46,700 nt of DNA from an uncultured Lachnospiraceae bacterium (GCA_902794825.1 CADBIU010000056.1:1-46700), one strand, 5' to 3'. Shown: positions 1 through 10,190, numbered from the stretch's first letter. Notes: generated from the sequence alone by a model not told the origin. Numbers and translations are program-made.

Positions 1-219
1 GAACTGTATGGACAGGGATGTAAATGCAGCAGTGAATATCCGAGAGGAGGGGCGCAGGCTCCTGATGACAGCATAAAAGAAGAACAATGAGTCAGCCCTA
101 AGGGCTGAGAAAGAACCGCGGGGCACGCGGGGATAGCCTGCTTATGCTCAGCCCAATAGGGCTGTCGAACAGGAAGCCCCCACTTCTAAGCGTCAGCGAA
201 AGTGGCGGGAGCATGTCAC
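1..219 (+). mobile_element. Right end of an IS200/IS605-type (TnpB) element, cut by the window edge
   Basis: This segment holds the last codons of a tnpB gene and about 140 bases of non-coding right end. The non-coding part is rich in small hairpins: CAGCCCTAAGGGCTG at 93-107, a CAGCCC/GGGCTG pair near 155-165, and CCCCCACTT paired with AAGTGGCGGG at 178-210. The edge is placed at 219 (GCATGTCAC) because the same 127 bases recur, inverted, at 46574-46700, and similarity stops there in both copies. IS200/IS605 elements have subterminal hairpins rather than terminal inverted repeats, as seen here. The rest of the element lies outside the window. Confidence 0.85.
2..76 (+). CDS. tnpB: TnpB (IS605 OrfB) RNA-guided nuclease, C-terminal fragment
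   Basis: Only the last 24 codons are in the window, ending with TAA at 74-76. They read NCMDRDVNAAVNIREEG followed by RRLLMTA. The DRDxNAAxNI signature is the last RuvC-like motif of TnpB/OrfB proteins and carries the third catalytic aspartate. TnpB is the ancestor-like relative of Cas12 nucleases and uses an RNA derived from the element's right end as guide. Whether the full gene is intact cannot be judged here. Confidence 0.85.
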   Translation, partial: NCMDRDVNAAVNIREEGRRLLMTA

Positions 220-236
220 ATGGAGGACTCAATGGG
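93..236 (+). ncRNA. Probable TnpB guide RNA (omega/reRNA) region
   Basis: In IS200/IS605 elements the guide RNA is made from the 3' end of tnpB and the right end, and its guide segment is the DNA just past the element. The hairpin-rich stretch up to 219 fits the scaffold. The next ~16 bases (220-236) would be the guide and cover the ribosome binding site and start of the GntR gene. The second copy, ending at 46574 on the minus strand, would have a different guide reading outward from 46573. The RNA boundaries are inferred; nothing in the sequence shows the promoter. Confidence 0.45.
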
Positions 237-933
237 AGAAGATAATCTTACTAGCGCGGGTATGTCGATGACCGAGGAACAGCAGTCAATGCCTCTTCGC
301 GACGCGGTGTTTATGTCTCTTCGCAAAGCGATCCTGACAGGAAAACTTAAACCCGGCGACAGGCTCACGGAAGTAAAACTCGGAAAGATCCTCGGAACCA
401 GCCGGACGCCGATCAGAGAGGCGATCAGACTGCTGGAAGCGGACGGGCTTGTGACGATCGTCGCGGGGAGCGGCGCGAGAGTTTCCAGGATGACTGTGGA
501 GGACCTGCAGGAAGTAATGGAGATCAGAAGCGCGCTGGAGCAGCTCAGCGCAGGGCTTGCGAGCGAGAGGATCACAGAGGAGGAGAAGGAGCAGCTCCGG
601 GAGGCCTGCGCGTCTTTTAACCGGATCACACAGACCGGGGACAGCGTCATGATCGCGGAGGCGGACGTCCGTTTTCATGATATGATCCTGAAATCTGCCA
701 GGAACGAGAAACTGAAAGGGATCCTGGACGGACTTGCCGATAACATTTACCGTTACCGCTATGAGTTTATTCAGGACGACCTCAGATATGAGCATCTGAT
801 CGCCGAGCACACTGAGATCTGCGACGCGATCGTAAGCGGCAGGAGGGAAGAAGCGGAAAAGGCGGCGAAGGTCCATATTGACCGACAGTGCAGAGCGATC
901 AGAAAGCAGCTTCTTTCGGAAAATGGAGACTGA
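232..933 (+). CDS. GntR-family transcriptional regulator (FadR/FCD type)
   Basis: A 233-residue regulator. The N-terminal winged helix-turn-helix includes LREAV-like and LxxILGTSRTPIREAIRLLEADGLV segments typical of GntR proteins, followed by an all-helical FCD effector domain (EIRSALEQLSAGLA ... FHDMIL ... EHTEICDAI) that usually binds a small carboxylate or sugar acid, often through a metal. ATG 232 is chosen because GGAGG at 222-226 sits five bases upstream. The frame is open back to a GTG at 202, but that lies inside the IS end. The gene starts only 12 bases after the TnpB element, so its original promoter may have been displaced. Its stop overlaps the next gene. The ligand cannot be told. 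Confidence 0.85.
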   Translation: MGEDNLTSAGMSMTEEQQSMPLRDAVFMSLRKAILTGKLKPGDRLTEVKLGKILGTSRTPIREAIRLLEADGLVTIVAGSGARVSRMTVEDLQEVMEIRSALEQLSAGLASERITEEEKEQLREACASFNRITQTGDSVMIAEADVRFHDMILKSARNEKLKGILDGLADNIYRYRYEFIQDDLRYEHLIAEHTEICDAIVSGRREEAEKAAKVHIDRQCRAIRKQLLSENGD

Positions 934-1360
934 CAGAGTGGGTAGAGAAGTCTGGCTCACAGTGACAGGAGAGCAAAAGGACGCGGACGGCCGAAAAGAC
1001 CGCAATTCGACTCAGTGCCGCGCATGGTATGAGAAGAGAGAAGATCTGCATATCTTTGAGTACCGCGAGAGGGATCCTCAGAGCGGAGCGGTCACGGATT
1101 CGAGACTGGTCTTTTCGAAGGGGTACTGCAGCATCGAGAGAAAAGGCGCTGTAAGCACCATAATGCGCTTTGAGCCTGAGAGAGAACTGGAATGTATGTA
1201 TGAGACGGGATTCGGATCGATCCCGATGAGGATATTTACAAAACGGCTGGCCATGAGGGAGGTCGGCAGTAATTTCCACGGCAGAGTTTCATACGACCTG
1301 CACCTGCGGGGGGGAGACCCTATGGACTGCGCGGTGACGATCAAAGCTGAGCCTGTATAA
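923..1360 (+). CDS. DUF1934 (YwiB-like) beta-barrel protein
   Basis: A protein of 145 residues starting at ATG 923, overlapping the GntR stop by 11 bases. A GTG at 938 with GGAG upstream is an alternative start. The pattern VWLTVTGEQ near the start, then FEYRERD, SRLVFSKGYCSIERKG, MRFEPERELECMYETGFGSIPMRIFT and a final SYDLHLRGG ... CAVTIKAE fits DUF1934, a small lipocalin-like barrel family of Firmicutes (B. subtilis YwiB) of unknown function, often found next to argS. Here it is coupled to the GntR gene instead. Confidence 0.7.
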   Translation: METDRVGREVWLTVTGEQKDADGRKDRNSTQCRAWYEKREDLHIFEYRERDPQSGAVTDSRLVFSKGYCSIERKGAVSTIMRFEPERELECMYETGFGSIPMRIFTKRLAMREVGSNFHGRVSYDLHLRGGDPMDCAVTIKAEPV

Positions 1361-1406
1361 ACAAACACAGAATAAAAAAAGGGGCTGTGAAAAAAGAATA
1401 GCCCCC

Positions 1407-1457
1407 ACAAAAAGAAGGACCACAGGTTCATAAAGAGCCTGCGGTCCTTCTTTTTGT
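1407..1457 (+). terminator. Strong hairpin, likely terminator upstream of the IS1182 transposase
   Basis: A 20-base arm (1407-1426, ACAAAAAGAAGGACCACAGG) pairs with 1438-1457 with one mismatch and an 11-base loop; the 3' arm ends in a T run. It would stop transcripts from the DUF1934 gene and shield the transposase from read-through. A second hairpin at 1381-1405 (GGGGCT/AGCCCC) has a T run on the minus-strand side. Confidence 0.7.
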
Positions 1458-1505
1458 GTTAAAATTTAACTTGCGATGAAAAAATAATAACAATAATTAT
1501 TCTAA

Positions 1506-2755
1506 GGAAACGCTGATTTAATCGCATTTCCAATGAAAGTAACGCACCATTACGATACAATATAGATAAAGATATCGAGAAAGGTGGTGCACCCTATGCA
1601 ACAACAGACTTTCACTGATGTTGAATACTCGAGGCGGAAGAAGAAAACCCGCCGTGAGGAGTTTCTCAATATGATGGATAAGATAATCCCCTGGAATGAG
1701 TGGATTGATCTTATCAAACCGTACTATCCTTCAGGCAAAAGAGGCCGTCCCACCAGAGGGATCGAAACTATGCTCAGGATGTACCTGATGCAGAACTGGT
1801 TCAACCTGTCCGATGCTGCTATAGAAGACACCATCTATGACAGCTATGCCATGAGATCCTTCATGCACATCGACTTCTATAAGGAACAGGTTCCTGATGC
1901 AACCACTCTCCTGAAGTTCCGGCATCTTCTGGAAGAACATCACATCGGCGAACAGATCTTTGCGGATGTCAATGCGCGTCTGGAGAAGGCCGGTTTGATT
2001 ATGCGCGGCGGAACGATCGTGGATGCAACGATAATCAATGCACCAAGCTCAACAAAGAATCAAAGCGGCAAGCGCGATCCTGAGATGCACCAGACCAAAA
2101 AGGGGAACCAGTGGTACCACGGAATGAAGATTCATTCCGGTGTGGATGCCGGGAGCGGTTATGTCCATACGATTACTGCAACATCAGCAAATGTACATGA
2201 TATAGACGAAGCCCACAAACTGATCCGGGAAGACGACTACGTGATGTATGGCGATTCCGGATACAGCGGAATGGCGAAACGCCCTGAAGTAAAGGAGAAC
2301 ACGCACCTTTCCGAAGTGGAGTACCGCACCAATGTCCGTCCCAGCAGCCTGAAAACATCAGACAGCTATAAAGGAATCAATTGGGACAAACAGATGGAAC
2401 ATCGGAAGTCGTCTGTCCGCTGCAAAGTGGAACATCCGTTTCTGATCGTGAAACGGCAGTTCGGGTATTCCAGGGTGGTTTACCGCGGAATTGCCAAGAA
2501 TTTTCATCGCTTCAATATTCTGTTCGCAAGCGCGAATCTCTTAATGTGCGCACGAGCCGGGCGAATAGATGCCTTCTGCGGGGTGTAGTGCGCCCTTTTC
2601 CGGAAAATCCGGAAAAGAGATCTCCACAGAAAGTAGATATAGAGCCATTTCTCAGAGATAATCTGTCTCTGAAACTATTAATTGGATAACGGCTGCTTTA
2701 AAAAGCGGTCTTAATCAGAGTGAACGCAGAATACGGTTAATTATTCAGCGTTTCC
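1506..2755 (+). mobile_element. Complete IS5-family insertion sequence, 1250 bp
   Basis: The ends are GGAAACGCTGATTTAAT at 1506 and its inverted partner (..ATTATTCAGCGTTTCC) ending at 2755; the first 11 bases match perfectly and the next few in part. The element is flanked by a 4-bp direct repeat CTAA at 1502-1505 and 2756-2759, the target duplication expected of the IS5 group. It carries one transposase gene and looks intact, so it may be active. Confidence 0.92.
1596..2588 (+). CDS. IS5-family transposase
   Basis: A protein of 330 residues from ATG 1596, with AAAGGTGG at about 1580-1587 as ribosome site (a GTG at 1584 is in frame but lies within that site). DDE catalytic residues are visible as VDATIINAPSSTKN (D), YGDSGYSG (D) and CKVEHPFLIVKRQFGY (E in the Y/KxxE-type motif). 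The N-terminal RGRPTRGIETMLRMYLMQNWFNLSD is the usual IS5 DUF772-like domain. The frame has no lesions, unlike the surrounding IS1182 gene. Confidence 0.92.
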   Translation: MQQQTFTDVEYSRRKKKTRREEFLNMMDKIIPWNEWIDLIKPYYPSGKRGRPTRGIETMLRMYLMQNWFNLSDAAIEDTIYDSYAMRSFMHIDFYKEQVPDATTLLKFRHLLEEHHIGEQIFADVNARLEKAGLIMRGGTIVDATIINAPSSTKNQSGKRDPEMHQTKKGNQWYHGMKIHSGVDAGSGYVHTITATSANVHDIDEAHKLIREDDYVMYGDSGYSGMAKRPEVKENTHLSEVEYRTNVRPSSLKTSDSYKGINWDKQMEHRKSSVRCKVEHPFLIVKRQFGYSRVVYRGIAKNFHRFNILFASANLLMCARAGRIDAFCGV

Positions 2756-4282
2756 CTAATCCAAAACAGGCAGTTTTGCCAATGCTTATTTCAGACTATC
2801 TGGATATCTGTGATCCCGTGCTGACATTTGACAGATTTATGGAGGAGATCGAACGTATCCCGAAACACTATACGGGAAGGCTCAGATATAACCCGGTCAG
2901 CATGTTGAAAACAGTTTTATTCGGATTCATGACAAATGGCTACATCTCATTACGTGAACTGGAGGACCAGTGCAAAGTAAATCTCCGCTTCATGTATCTT
3001 ATGGAGCATGAGACTCCATCCTACCGGACTTTCGGCTACTTCATAAATGAAGTGATCAGGGATTCTGTCGAAGAGATATTCAACGACATCAATCAGAAGA
3101 TCTTTGAAAAGGAGCATGTCGACCTTCAGCATCTGTATATAGACGGTTCCAAGTTTGAAGCGAATGCAAACAAGTATTCCTGGGTATGGAAGAAAGCAAC
3201 TGAGAAATCAAGATACCGTCTGTTTGACAAGATCACACATCTTTTTGAAGAGATCAATGAAGAGCTGTCCTTCACAGGGATGAAGTTCAGTATCAACTCG
3301 GAATACGCACCGGAATACATAAAAGAGGCTGCCGAAAAGTATGCCGGAGTATGGCAGCTCGATGAATCTGAGTTCGTTAGCGGCAGAGGACACCATAAGA
3401 GCGTACAGTAGCGCCATTATGAAAAACTCACGGAGTATGCGGAGAAACTTCTGGAATACGTCGAGAAGATACACATCTGTGGAGAAGGAAGAAACAGTTA
3501 TTCCAAGACAGACCATTCAGCGACATTCATGCGCATCAAGACAGACTACATGGGAAATGACCAGCTGCTTCCGGCATACAATGTCCAGATCGGAGTAGCT
3601 GATGAGTATATCGCAGTCGTTGATGTGAACCAGTACCGGACAGACATGGACTGCTTTATTCCACTCATGAATAAGTTCCGCAACGCATACGGCTTTTATC
3701 CAAAGTATCCGATTGCAGATGCTGGTTATGGTTCCTATAACAACTACATCTTCTGTGAGCAGAACGGCATGGAAAAGTACATGAAGTTTACGATGTTCAA
3801 GAAGGAAACTACGGATAAGAAGTATCACGAAGACCCGTTCCGTGCAGTGAACTTCCCGATCGGGGCAGACGGGGTCATGCGTTGTCCGAACGGAAAGGCC
3901 TTTCATCTTGAGTACCGCCAGCATGTGAGAGGGAATGCCTATGGCAGGCAGGAAGAAATATACCGGTGTGAAGACTGCTCCGGATGCCCGTATGCGGAGA
4001 AATGCAAAAAGAGCGATCAGAACCGAACTGTAAGGATTAACCGGGAACTTACCGCCATGCATCAGGAGGTAATAAACAACCTGGAGAGTATCCACGGGGC
4101 GCTTCTGAGGATGAACCGTTCCATACAGGCAGAAGGTACTTTTGGGATCATGAAAAATGATCGCTGGTACAAGCGGATCGTGCGCAGAGGCATTAAATCC
4201 GTCTGGCTCGAGGTTTTTCTCGTTTCTATCGGACAGAATCTCTATAAATTCCACAACAAACAGATGAAGGCTATGTCAGCCG

Positions 4283-4310
4283 CATAAGATAACAACATTG
4301 TTATCTTATG
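4283..4310 (+). terminator. Perfect 13-bp hairpin at the IS1182 transposase stop codon
   Basis: CATAAGATAACAA at 4283-4295 and TTGTTATCTTATG at 4298-4310 are perfectly complementary with a two-base loop, and the stop codon lies in the left arm. There is no T run, so it may act on RNA stability or on transposition rather than as a classic terminator. Confidence 0.45.
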
Positions 4311-4365
4311 GGGTAGGGGGGATTATACTCTTTTTTTATGGAAATAGCTTTGTTTTCAGCAAAGG

Positions 4366-4412
4366 AAAAAGGACGCATGAAAAAACTTTCGTTTTTTCAC
4401 ACGTCCTTTTTT
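4366..4412. terminator. Bidirectional terminator between the IS and the membrane protein gene
   Basis: AAAAAGGACGCATGAAAAAAC (4366 onward) pairs with GTTTTTTCACACGTCCTTTTT apart from two mismatches, with loop TTTC. A/T runs flank both sides, so it can end transcripts from either direction, including the minus-strand gene ending at 4452. Confidence 0.75.
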
Positions 4413-4451
4413 ATTGTTCTTACGGTAATCAATTGTGGATTCTGCCCGGGA

Positions 4452-4931
4452 TCACTTGAGGGGCTTGGCGCCTGCCTTCTCCTGCAGCTTGTCCATCTGC
4501 TTGCGGAACCAGCTCTTCTTGACGGGGTTGTCGGAAACAAGCTTCTGTCCGCGCATGCCCTTGACTTCGACGATGTAAATACCGCTGACCATTGCCTTGA
4601 CCTGCTTGTTGATGGGGATATAGTCGAATACTTTCTCGTCTGCGATAAGATTCATGAACCGTGATCCAACCTTGGCCTTAACGATCGGCACCTTGGACCG
4701 GCGGGCATACCACGGTGTCTGCGAGATGACTTCCTCGGGAAGTCCCGACTCCTTGAGTTTGAGTCTCTTCTTGTCAACGGCCATGATGACCACAGGCTGC
4801 TTGTTGGCCTGTATGCGCTCATTCTGCTCCGCCTGCTGCTTCTCAAGACGCTTGCCTATGAAATAGAGCGCCACGAGAACTCCGATCAGGATGACCAAGA
4901 TTACCAGTAAAACGATTGTACCTGTCTTCAA
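4452..4931 (-). CDS. Single-pass membrane protein of unknown function
   Basis: A 159-residue protein. Residues 5-25 (TIVLLVILVILIGVLVALYF) form one N-terminal membrane helix, followed by a charged short coiled stretch (KRLEKQQAEQNERIQANKQ) and a mixed domain with VVIMAVDKKRLKLKESGLP, YIPINKQVKAMVSGIYIVEVKGM and a basic Lys-rich tail. I do not recognise the family, though the layout suggests a conserved cytoplasmic domain tethered to the membrane. GAGGGTAC precedes the start on the minus strand. It is transcribed away from the PPIase lipoprotein gene across a 230-bp gap. Confidence 0.7.
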   Translation of the reverse strand: MKTGTIVLLVILVILIGVLVALYFIGKRLEKQQAEQNERIQANKQPVVIMAVDKKRLKLKESGLPEEVISQTPWYARRSKVPIVKAKVGSRFMNLIADEKVFDYIPINKQVKAMVSGIYIVEVKGMRGQKLVSDNPVKKSWFRKQMDKLQEKAGAKPLK

Positions 4932-5163
4932 ATCAGTACCCTCCTACAAATACGCTACTATGCATTTTAACATTGAATGATAGGCAAGGCAACAAGCGAA
5001 TTTAAAGTTAAAGCGCGCATTTATGGCAAAAATTTATAGCAAGTTCACAATTGCGTAATACAAAATGCTTTTAAGAATCGGCCTATTATGCTAAACTATA
5101 CTAGTTATTCTCGAATTAGATGAAACACTTTTCAAGAATGTTATAGAAAGGCAGAATGAACTT

Positions 5164-6396
5164 ATGAAGAAAAGAACATTGGCAGCTGTCATGACGGCGA
5201 TGGTAGTGCTGGCGATGACAGGGTGCGGAAATTCAGGCGCGAAAACGGAATCTGCCACGGCGGCTACGACGCAGGAGTCCGCGGAGGAAGTTGCGGCCGC
5301 GGAAGAATGGATGAATGAGCCGACCGCTTATCTGTCCGGTATCACAGCCGCGGATTATGTGGATGTTCCCGCTGATTACGCGTCCATGACCATTGAAGTG
5401 GAGCCTGTCACGGTAGTCTCGGACGATGAAGTCGAGGCGATGATCGACCAGTATAGACAGGCGAGAAGAGAGCTCAAGGAAGTGACAAAGCGGACTAAGG
5501 TCCAGGAGGGAGATGTCGTCAATATCGATTATGTCGGCAGGATCGACGGAGAAGAGTTTGACGGCGGATCTGCTGAAGGATATGATCTTGAGATCGGTTC
5601 GAAGACATTTATCGAGGGATTTGAGGACGGACTGGTCGGCAGCAAGGTCGGCGAGACCGTCACTTTGGAACTGACATTCCCGAAGGACTACGCGGACTCC
5701 ACAAAAGCCGGGGTAGACGCTGAGTTCGATGTCACCATCAATTCGATCCAGCAGTATGAGGTTCCCAAACTGACAGACCAGTTTGTGACGGAACTGGGAA
5801 TCACCGATGATTTCGGCAACCCCGTGAACACGGTTGACGGTCTGCGCACTTACGTGAGAAATTACCTTGTGGAGAATTACGAGAGCCAGTATACTCAGAG
5901 ACTTGAGGAGGCGATCAGGAATTCTCTGTATGAGAAGAGCACCTTCAAGAAGGACATTCCTGAGGCTATGATAGAGAGAATGAACGAGTCTATCGCATCG
6001 GAACTCACTGCTTACGCGCAGCAGTACGGTGTTGACCTCAAGACACTCATGCAGCTCGCATACGGATCCACTGAGGACAGCTACGAGCAGGATATCAAGG
6101 ACATGGCTTCCGAGAGCATCAAGAAGAACATCATTCTCAAGGCTATCGGCGACAAAGAGGGACTGAGCATGAGCGATGACGACTTCCAGGCGGAACTGGA
6201 AGTAGCTATCAGCAACAGCGGATATACTTCGGCTGATGACGTTCCCAGAGAGGACCAGGAGTCCTACAGAGAGATCCTCGACCGCAGGAAAGTCATGGAT
6301 TTCCTCAAGAGCAAGACCACTGTGAACGCACCTGCAGCAGAAGAGGGATCTACCGGTGCGACAGCAGCGGCGGCTGAGACAGAAACGGTCAAGTAA
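5164..6396 (+). CDS. Trigger-factor-like FKBP-type peptidyl-prolyl isomerase lipoprotein
   Basis: A 410-residue lipoprotein: signal peptide with lipobox LAMTGC (Cys21), then an acidic linker. An FKBP-type isomerase domain at about 105-200 has EGDVVNIDYVGRIDGEEFDGG, FIEGFEDGLVGSKVGETVTLELTFP and AEFDVTINSIQQ. The helical C-terminal region resembles the chaperone arm of trigger factor (LRTYVRNYLVENYESQ ... MIERMNESI). It lacks the ribosome-binding N domain and is exported, so it is probably a foldase at the outer face of the membrane, comparable in role to PrsA. A weak AAAGG site lies 12-16 bases before the ATG. It precedes asnS by 36 bases; co-transcription is likely. Confidence 0.82.
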   Translation: MKKRTLAAVMTAMVVLAMTGCGNSGAKTESATAATTQESAEEVAAAEEWMNEPTAYLSGITAADYVDVPADYASMTIEVEPVTVVSDDEVEAMIDQYRQARRELKEVTKRTKVQEGDVVNIDYVGRIDGEEFDGGSAEGYDLEIGSKTFIEGFEDGLVGSKVGETVTLELTFPKDYADSTKAGVDAEFDVTINSIQQYEVPKLTDQFVTELGITDDFGNPVNTVDGLRTYVRNYLVENYESQYTQRLEEAIRNSLYEKSTFKKDIPEAMIERMNESIASELTAYAQQYGVDLKTLMQLAYGSTEDSYEQDIKDMASESIKKNIILKAIGDKEGLSMSDDDFQAELEVAISNSGYTSADDVPREDQESYREILDRRKVMDFLKSKTTVNAPAAEEGSTGATAAAAETETVK

Positions 6397-6432
6397 ATAT
6401 ATTTTGAAATAAAAGGAGTGGGAAATAAGACT

Positions 6433-7836
<1,404 letters not shown>

Positions 7837-7845
7837 GAAATAATA

Positions 7846-7906
7846 TGGGGCTGTCGCATAAGCGTAAAGGTAACAAAACTACGCTTGGCGGCATGTCCCT
7901 TTTAAA
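7846..7906 (+). terminator. asnS terminator, overlapping a structured repeat
   Basis: GGGGC-T-GTCGC (from about 7846) can pair with GCGGC-AT-GTCCC (7888-7899), and GCGTA pairs with TACGC inside; TTTT follows. The 3' side of this stem is also the left outer arm of the structured repeat starting at 7888, so the two folds exclude each other. Confidence 0.6.
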
Positions 7907-8118
7907 TTACATTGAATTCGCGGGGATTCACACAGATTCTTCGTTTCGCTTCGGAGGGAACCGCATTTCTAAACTCGACGTCCGCTCCGATGACCGGACG
8001 TCTCAAACAGATAGGCTTTCGTGATGCAGGAGCTGCATCACTCATTCCCTCCTACGCTTCATTCAGAATCTGGTTCATCCAACCGCTTATTCAAAGTAAT
8101 TTAAAAGGGACATGCCGC
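7888..8118 (+). repeat. Structured ~230-bp repeat, copy A
   Basis: The outer arms are perfectly complementary over 21 bases (7888-7908 with 8098-8118). The interior matches copies B, C and D in order: GAATTCGCGGGG, a CAGATTC/GAATCTG helix, a GGAGGGAA/TTCCCTCC helix, a GACGTCCG/CGGACGTC hairpin and a GTGATGCAG/CTGCATCAC hairpin. Helix sequences differ between copies but stay paired, as expected of a conserved RNA or single-stranded DNA fold. No protein is encoded. Copy A lies after asnS. Confidence 0.85.
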
Positions 8119-8292
8119 ACACGCTCAGGCTATTCCTCACGCAGATTGTATCACCCGATTACTAACTCTTTTGCAGCTCGTTTGACAAACTGTTATAAAC
8201 CTGTTTTTTCTACCTGGGAGTGTTTTTAGGTGCATATCTGCATCTTCGATTACAGGGAGTCGCCCATTTGGCGTCAGGATCAACCTTAGCGG

Positions 8293-8524
8293 ATGCGACA
8301 CGCCCCTTATTTATTGCTTTGAATAAGCGGCTGGATGAACCTGATCCTTCCGGAGCGGAGGAGGGAATGAGGGATGCATTCTGCAGCCTGAAAGCACACT
8401 TGTCTGAGACGTCCGGTCATCAGAGCGGACGTCGAGTTTGGGGATGCGGTTCCCTCCGAAGCGAAGGAAAGGATTAGTGTGAATCCCCGCGAATTCAATG
8501 TAATAAATAAGGGGCGTGTCGCAT
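8293..8524 (-). repeat. Structured ~230-bp repeat, copy B (opposite orientation to A)
   Basis: The arms match perfectly over 23 bases (8293-8315 with 8502-8524) but their sequence, ATGCGACACGCCCCTTATTT, differs from copy A. Read on the minus strand it has the same interior landmarks as A, with the GACGTCCG/CGGACGTC hairpin closest in sequence. The 174 bases between A and B hold only a weak TTGACA at 8182 and no recognisable gene or riboswitch. The guaA ribosome site begins 56 bases after the right arm. Confidence 0.85.
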
Positions 8525-8591
8525 AAGCGCAGGGTTATTAATTCCTTTCGCTAAATGTGTAATCATGCAGTAACTCATAAAAGGAGGGAAT

Positions 8592-10148
8592 ATGGAGAAA
8601 GAACTGATCATCGTTCTGGATTTTGGCGGCCAGTACAAGCAGCTGATCGCGAGAAGAGTCAGGGAGTGCAATGTATACTGCGAGATTCATCCCTATACCA
8701 AGACGCCGGGGGAGATCCTGGCGATGCATCCCAAGGGAATCATTCTCACAGGAGGCCCTAACAGCGTCTATGCAGAGGATTCACCGACCTGCGACAGGGC
8801 CCTTTTCGGATTGGGAATCCCGGTACTGGGCATCTGCTATGGTTCGCAGCTCATGGCGCATAAGCTTGGCGGCGCTGTGAAGACGGCGCCTGTCAGCGAA
8901 TACGGACATACCAAAATAGAGCTGGACGGCGTGGAAAGCGGCTCTAAACTGTTCAAAGGGATTTCTACTGCGGAGAATACCTGCTGGATGAGCCATACAG
9001 ATTATATCGCAAATCCCCCCGGAGGATTTAAGATCACTGCCCACACAGAAAACTGCCCTGTGGCCGCGATGGAAAACTCCGGCAGCAGGCTCTACGCAGT
9101 TCAGTTCCATCCGGAAGTGGTGCACACGCCCTTTGGCACGCAGCTTCTGCGCAACTTTGTGATGGACGTTTGCGGCTGCACCGGAAGCTGGAAAATGTCC
9201 TCCTATGTGGAGACAACTGTGAAGGAACTGCGGGAGAAGATCGGAGACGGCAAGGTCCTTCTGGGACTCTCCGGAGGCGTGGATTCCTCTGTGGCGGCAG
9301 CTTTGCTTTCCAAGGCTGTCGGAAAGCAGCTCACCTGTGTATTCGTGGACCACGGTCTTCTTCGAAAAGACGAAGGGGATGAAGTGGAAGCGGTATTCGG
9401 TCCCGAAGGTCCTTTTGAACTGAACTTCGTCAGAGTTAACGCGCAGGACAGATTTTATATCAAACTTGCGGGAATCACAGACCCCGAGATGAAGAGAAAG
9501 ATCATCGGCGCGGAGTTTATCAATGTATTTGAAGAAGAAGCTAAGAGGATTGGAGAAGTGGATTTCCTGGCACAGGGAACCATCTATCCGGATGTTGTGG
9601 AGAGCGGCACCGGAAACGGAGGAGCTGTGATCAAGTCTCACCACAACGTCGGCGGACTGCCGGAGCATGTGGACTTCAAGGAGATCGTAGAGCCCCTCAG
9701 GATGCTCTTCAAGGATGAAGTCAGGCAGACCGGACTGGAACTGGGGCTTCCCAGGAATCTTGTATTCCGGCAGCCTTTCCCGGGCCCCGGCCTTGGCGTC
9801 AGGATCGTCGGCGATATCACCGCCGAGAAGGTTCGGATCGTACAGGAAGCGGACGCGATCTTCCGTGAGGAGCTGGAAAAGGGCGGCATTGATACCGGGA
9901 AGGGACAATTTTTTGCCGCGCTTACCAATATGAGGTCGGTGGGCGTCATGGGCGACGGAAGAACTTACGACTATGCCGTTGCTCTGCGAGGCGTACTGAC
10001 AAGCGACTTCATGACAGCGGAGGCAGCTGAAATTCCGTGGAATGTGCTGCAGATCTGCATGACCAGGATTATCAATGAAGTCAAGGGCGTCAACCGCGTG
10101 CTCTATGACCTGACGAGCAAGCCGCCGGGTACGATCGAACTTGAGTGA
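8592..10148 (+). CDS. guaA: GMP synthase (glutamine-hydrolysing)
   Basis: A 518-residue enzyme converting XMP to GMP with glutamine and ATP. The N-terminal class I glutamine amidotransferase domain has the nucleophile Cys82 in [15 protein letters not shown] and the His-Glu pair in VQFHPEV. The ATP pyrophosphatase domain has the P-loop [15 protein letters not shown] near residue 225. The C-terminal dimerisation domain ends with the family's [11 protein letters not shown]-type tail. AAAGGAGGG at about 8580-8588 precedes ATG 8592. It is flanked upstream by structured repeat B; I saw no purine riboswitch. Confidence 0.96.
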   Translation: MEKELIIVLDFGGQYKQLIARRVRECNVYCEIHPYTKTPGEILAMHPKGIILTGGPNSVYAEDSPTCDRALFGLGIPVLGICYGSQLMAHKLGGAVKTAPVSEYGHTKIELDGVESGSKLFKGISTAENTCWMSHTDYIANPPGGFKITAHTENCPVAAMENSGSRLYAVQFHPEVVHTPFGTQLLRNFVMDVCGCTGSWKMSSYVETTVKELREKIGDGKVLLGLSGGVDSSVAAALLSKAVGKQLTCVFVDHGLLRKDEGDEVEAVFGPEGPFELNFVRVNAQDRFYIKLAGITDPEMKRKIIGAEFINVFEEEAKRIGEVDFLAQGTIYPDVVESGTGNGGAVIKSHHNVGGLPEHVDFKEIVEPLRMLFKDEVRQTGLELGLPRNLVFRQPFPGPGLGVRIVGDITAEKVRIVQEADAIFREELEKGGIDTGKGQFFAALTNMRSVGVMGDGRTYDYAVALRGVLTSDFMTAEAAEIPWNVLQICMTRIINEVKGVNRVLYDLTSKPPGTIELE

Positions 10149-10190
10149 TATAAAGGGGCTTGCCACGATGCATTGGGAGGTTATATAAGG

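Larger units (their letters stand above)
1476..4287 (+). pseudogene. IS1182-family transposase, disrupted three ways
   Basis: The main body is 2758-4287 in one frame. DDE motifs are visible: YIDGSKFEANANKY (D), IADAGYGSYNNY (D) and AEGTFGIMK (E), plus a Cys cluster CEDCSGCPYAEKC near the C terminus. Three lesions are visible. First, the IS5-type element is inserted after about codon 9: rejoining 1505 to 2760 gives NNNNYSNPKQAVLPMLISDY, the expected N terminus. Second, ATG 1476 is followed by six A residues where five would keep the frame (MKNNNNYSN). Third, an amber TAG at 3409-3411 interrupts GHHKSVQ*RHYEKL, with the frame continuing unchanged beyond it; a single CAG to TAG change explains it. 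Pieces 2782-3411 and 3529-4287 remain open. Confidence 0.85.
1381..4340 (+). mobile_element. IS1182-family element, interrupted by an IS5-family element (ends approximate)
   Basis: The element consists of a broken IS1182-type transposase gene (1476-4287) with hairpins on both sides. Imperfectly inverted sequences lie near 1385-1407 (GAAAAAAGAATAGCCCCCAC) and 4311-4340 (GTAGGGGGGATTATACTC followed by a T run), so I place the ends near 1381 and 4340. No target duplication could be recognised and the exact ends are uncertain. The inner IS5-family element occupies 1506-2755. Confidence 0.55.

Noticed and set aside
4338-4664. 108-residue plus-strand reading frame
   Set aside because: It is the reverse of the membrane protein gene at 4452-4931, which has better composition, a membrane helix and a ribosome site; the 5' part is the IS edge and terminator.
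6397-6432. T-box leader for asnS
   Set aside because: The gap is only 36 bases, too short for a T-box.
7912-8477. Two open frames of 105 and 85 codons between asnS and guaA
   Set aside because: They lie in structured repeats A and B, have no ribosome sites and no family resemblance, and similar frames recur in copy C only because the repeat does.
8119-8591. Purine or other riboswitch ahead of guaA
   Set aside because: No conserved purine, PRPP or guanidine aptamer core was found; the space is occupied by repeat B and a plain ribosome site.
8781-10166. 461-codon antisense frame over guaA
   Set aside because: Typical antisense shadow of a GC-rich codon pattern; the plus-strand guaA has all catalytic motifs.
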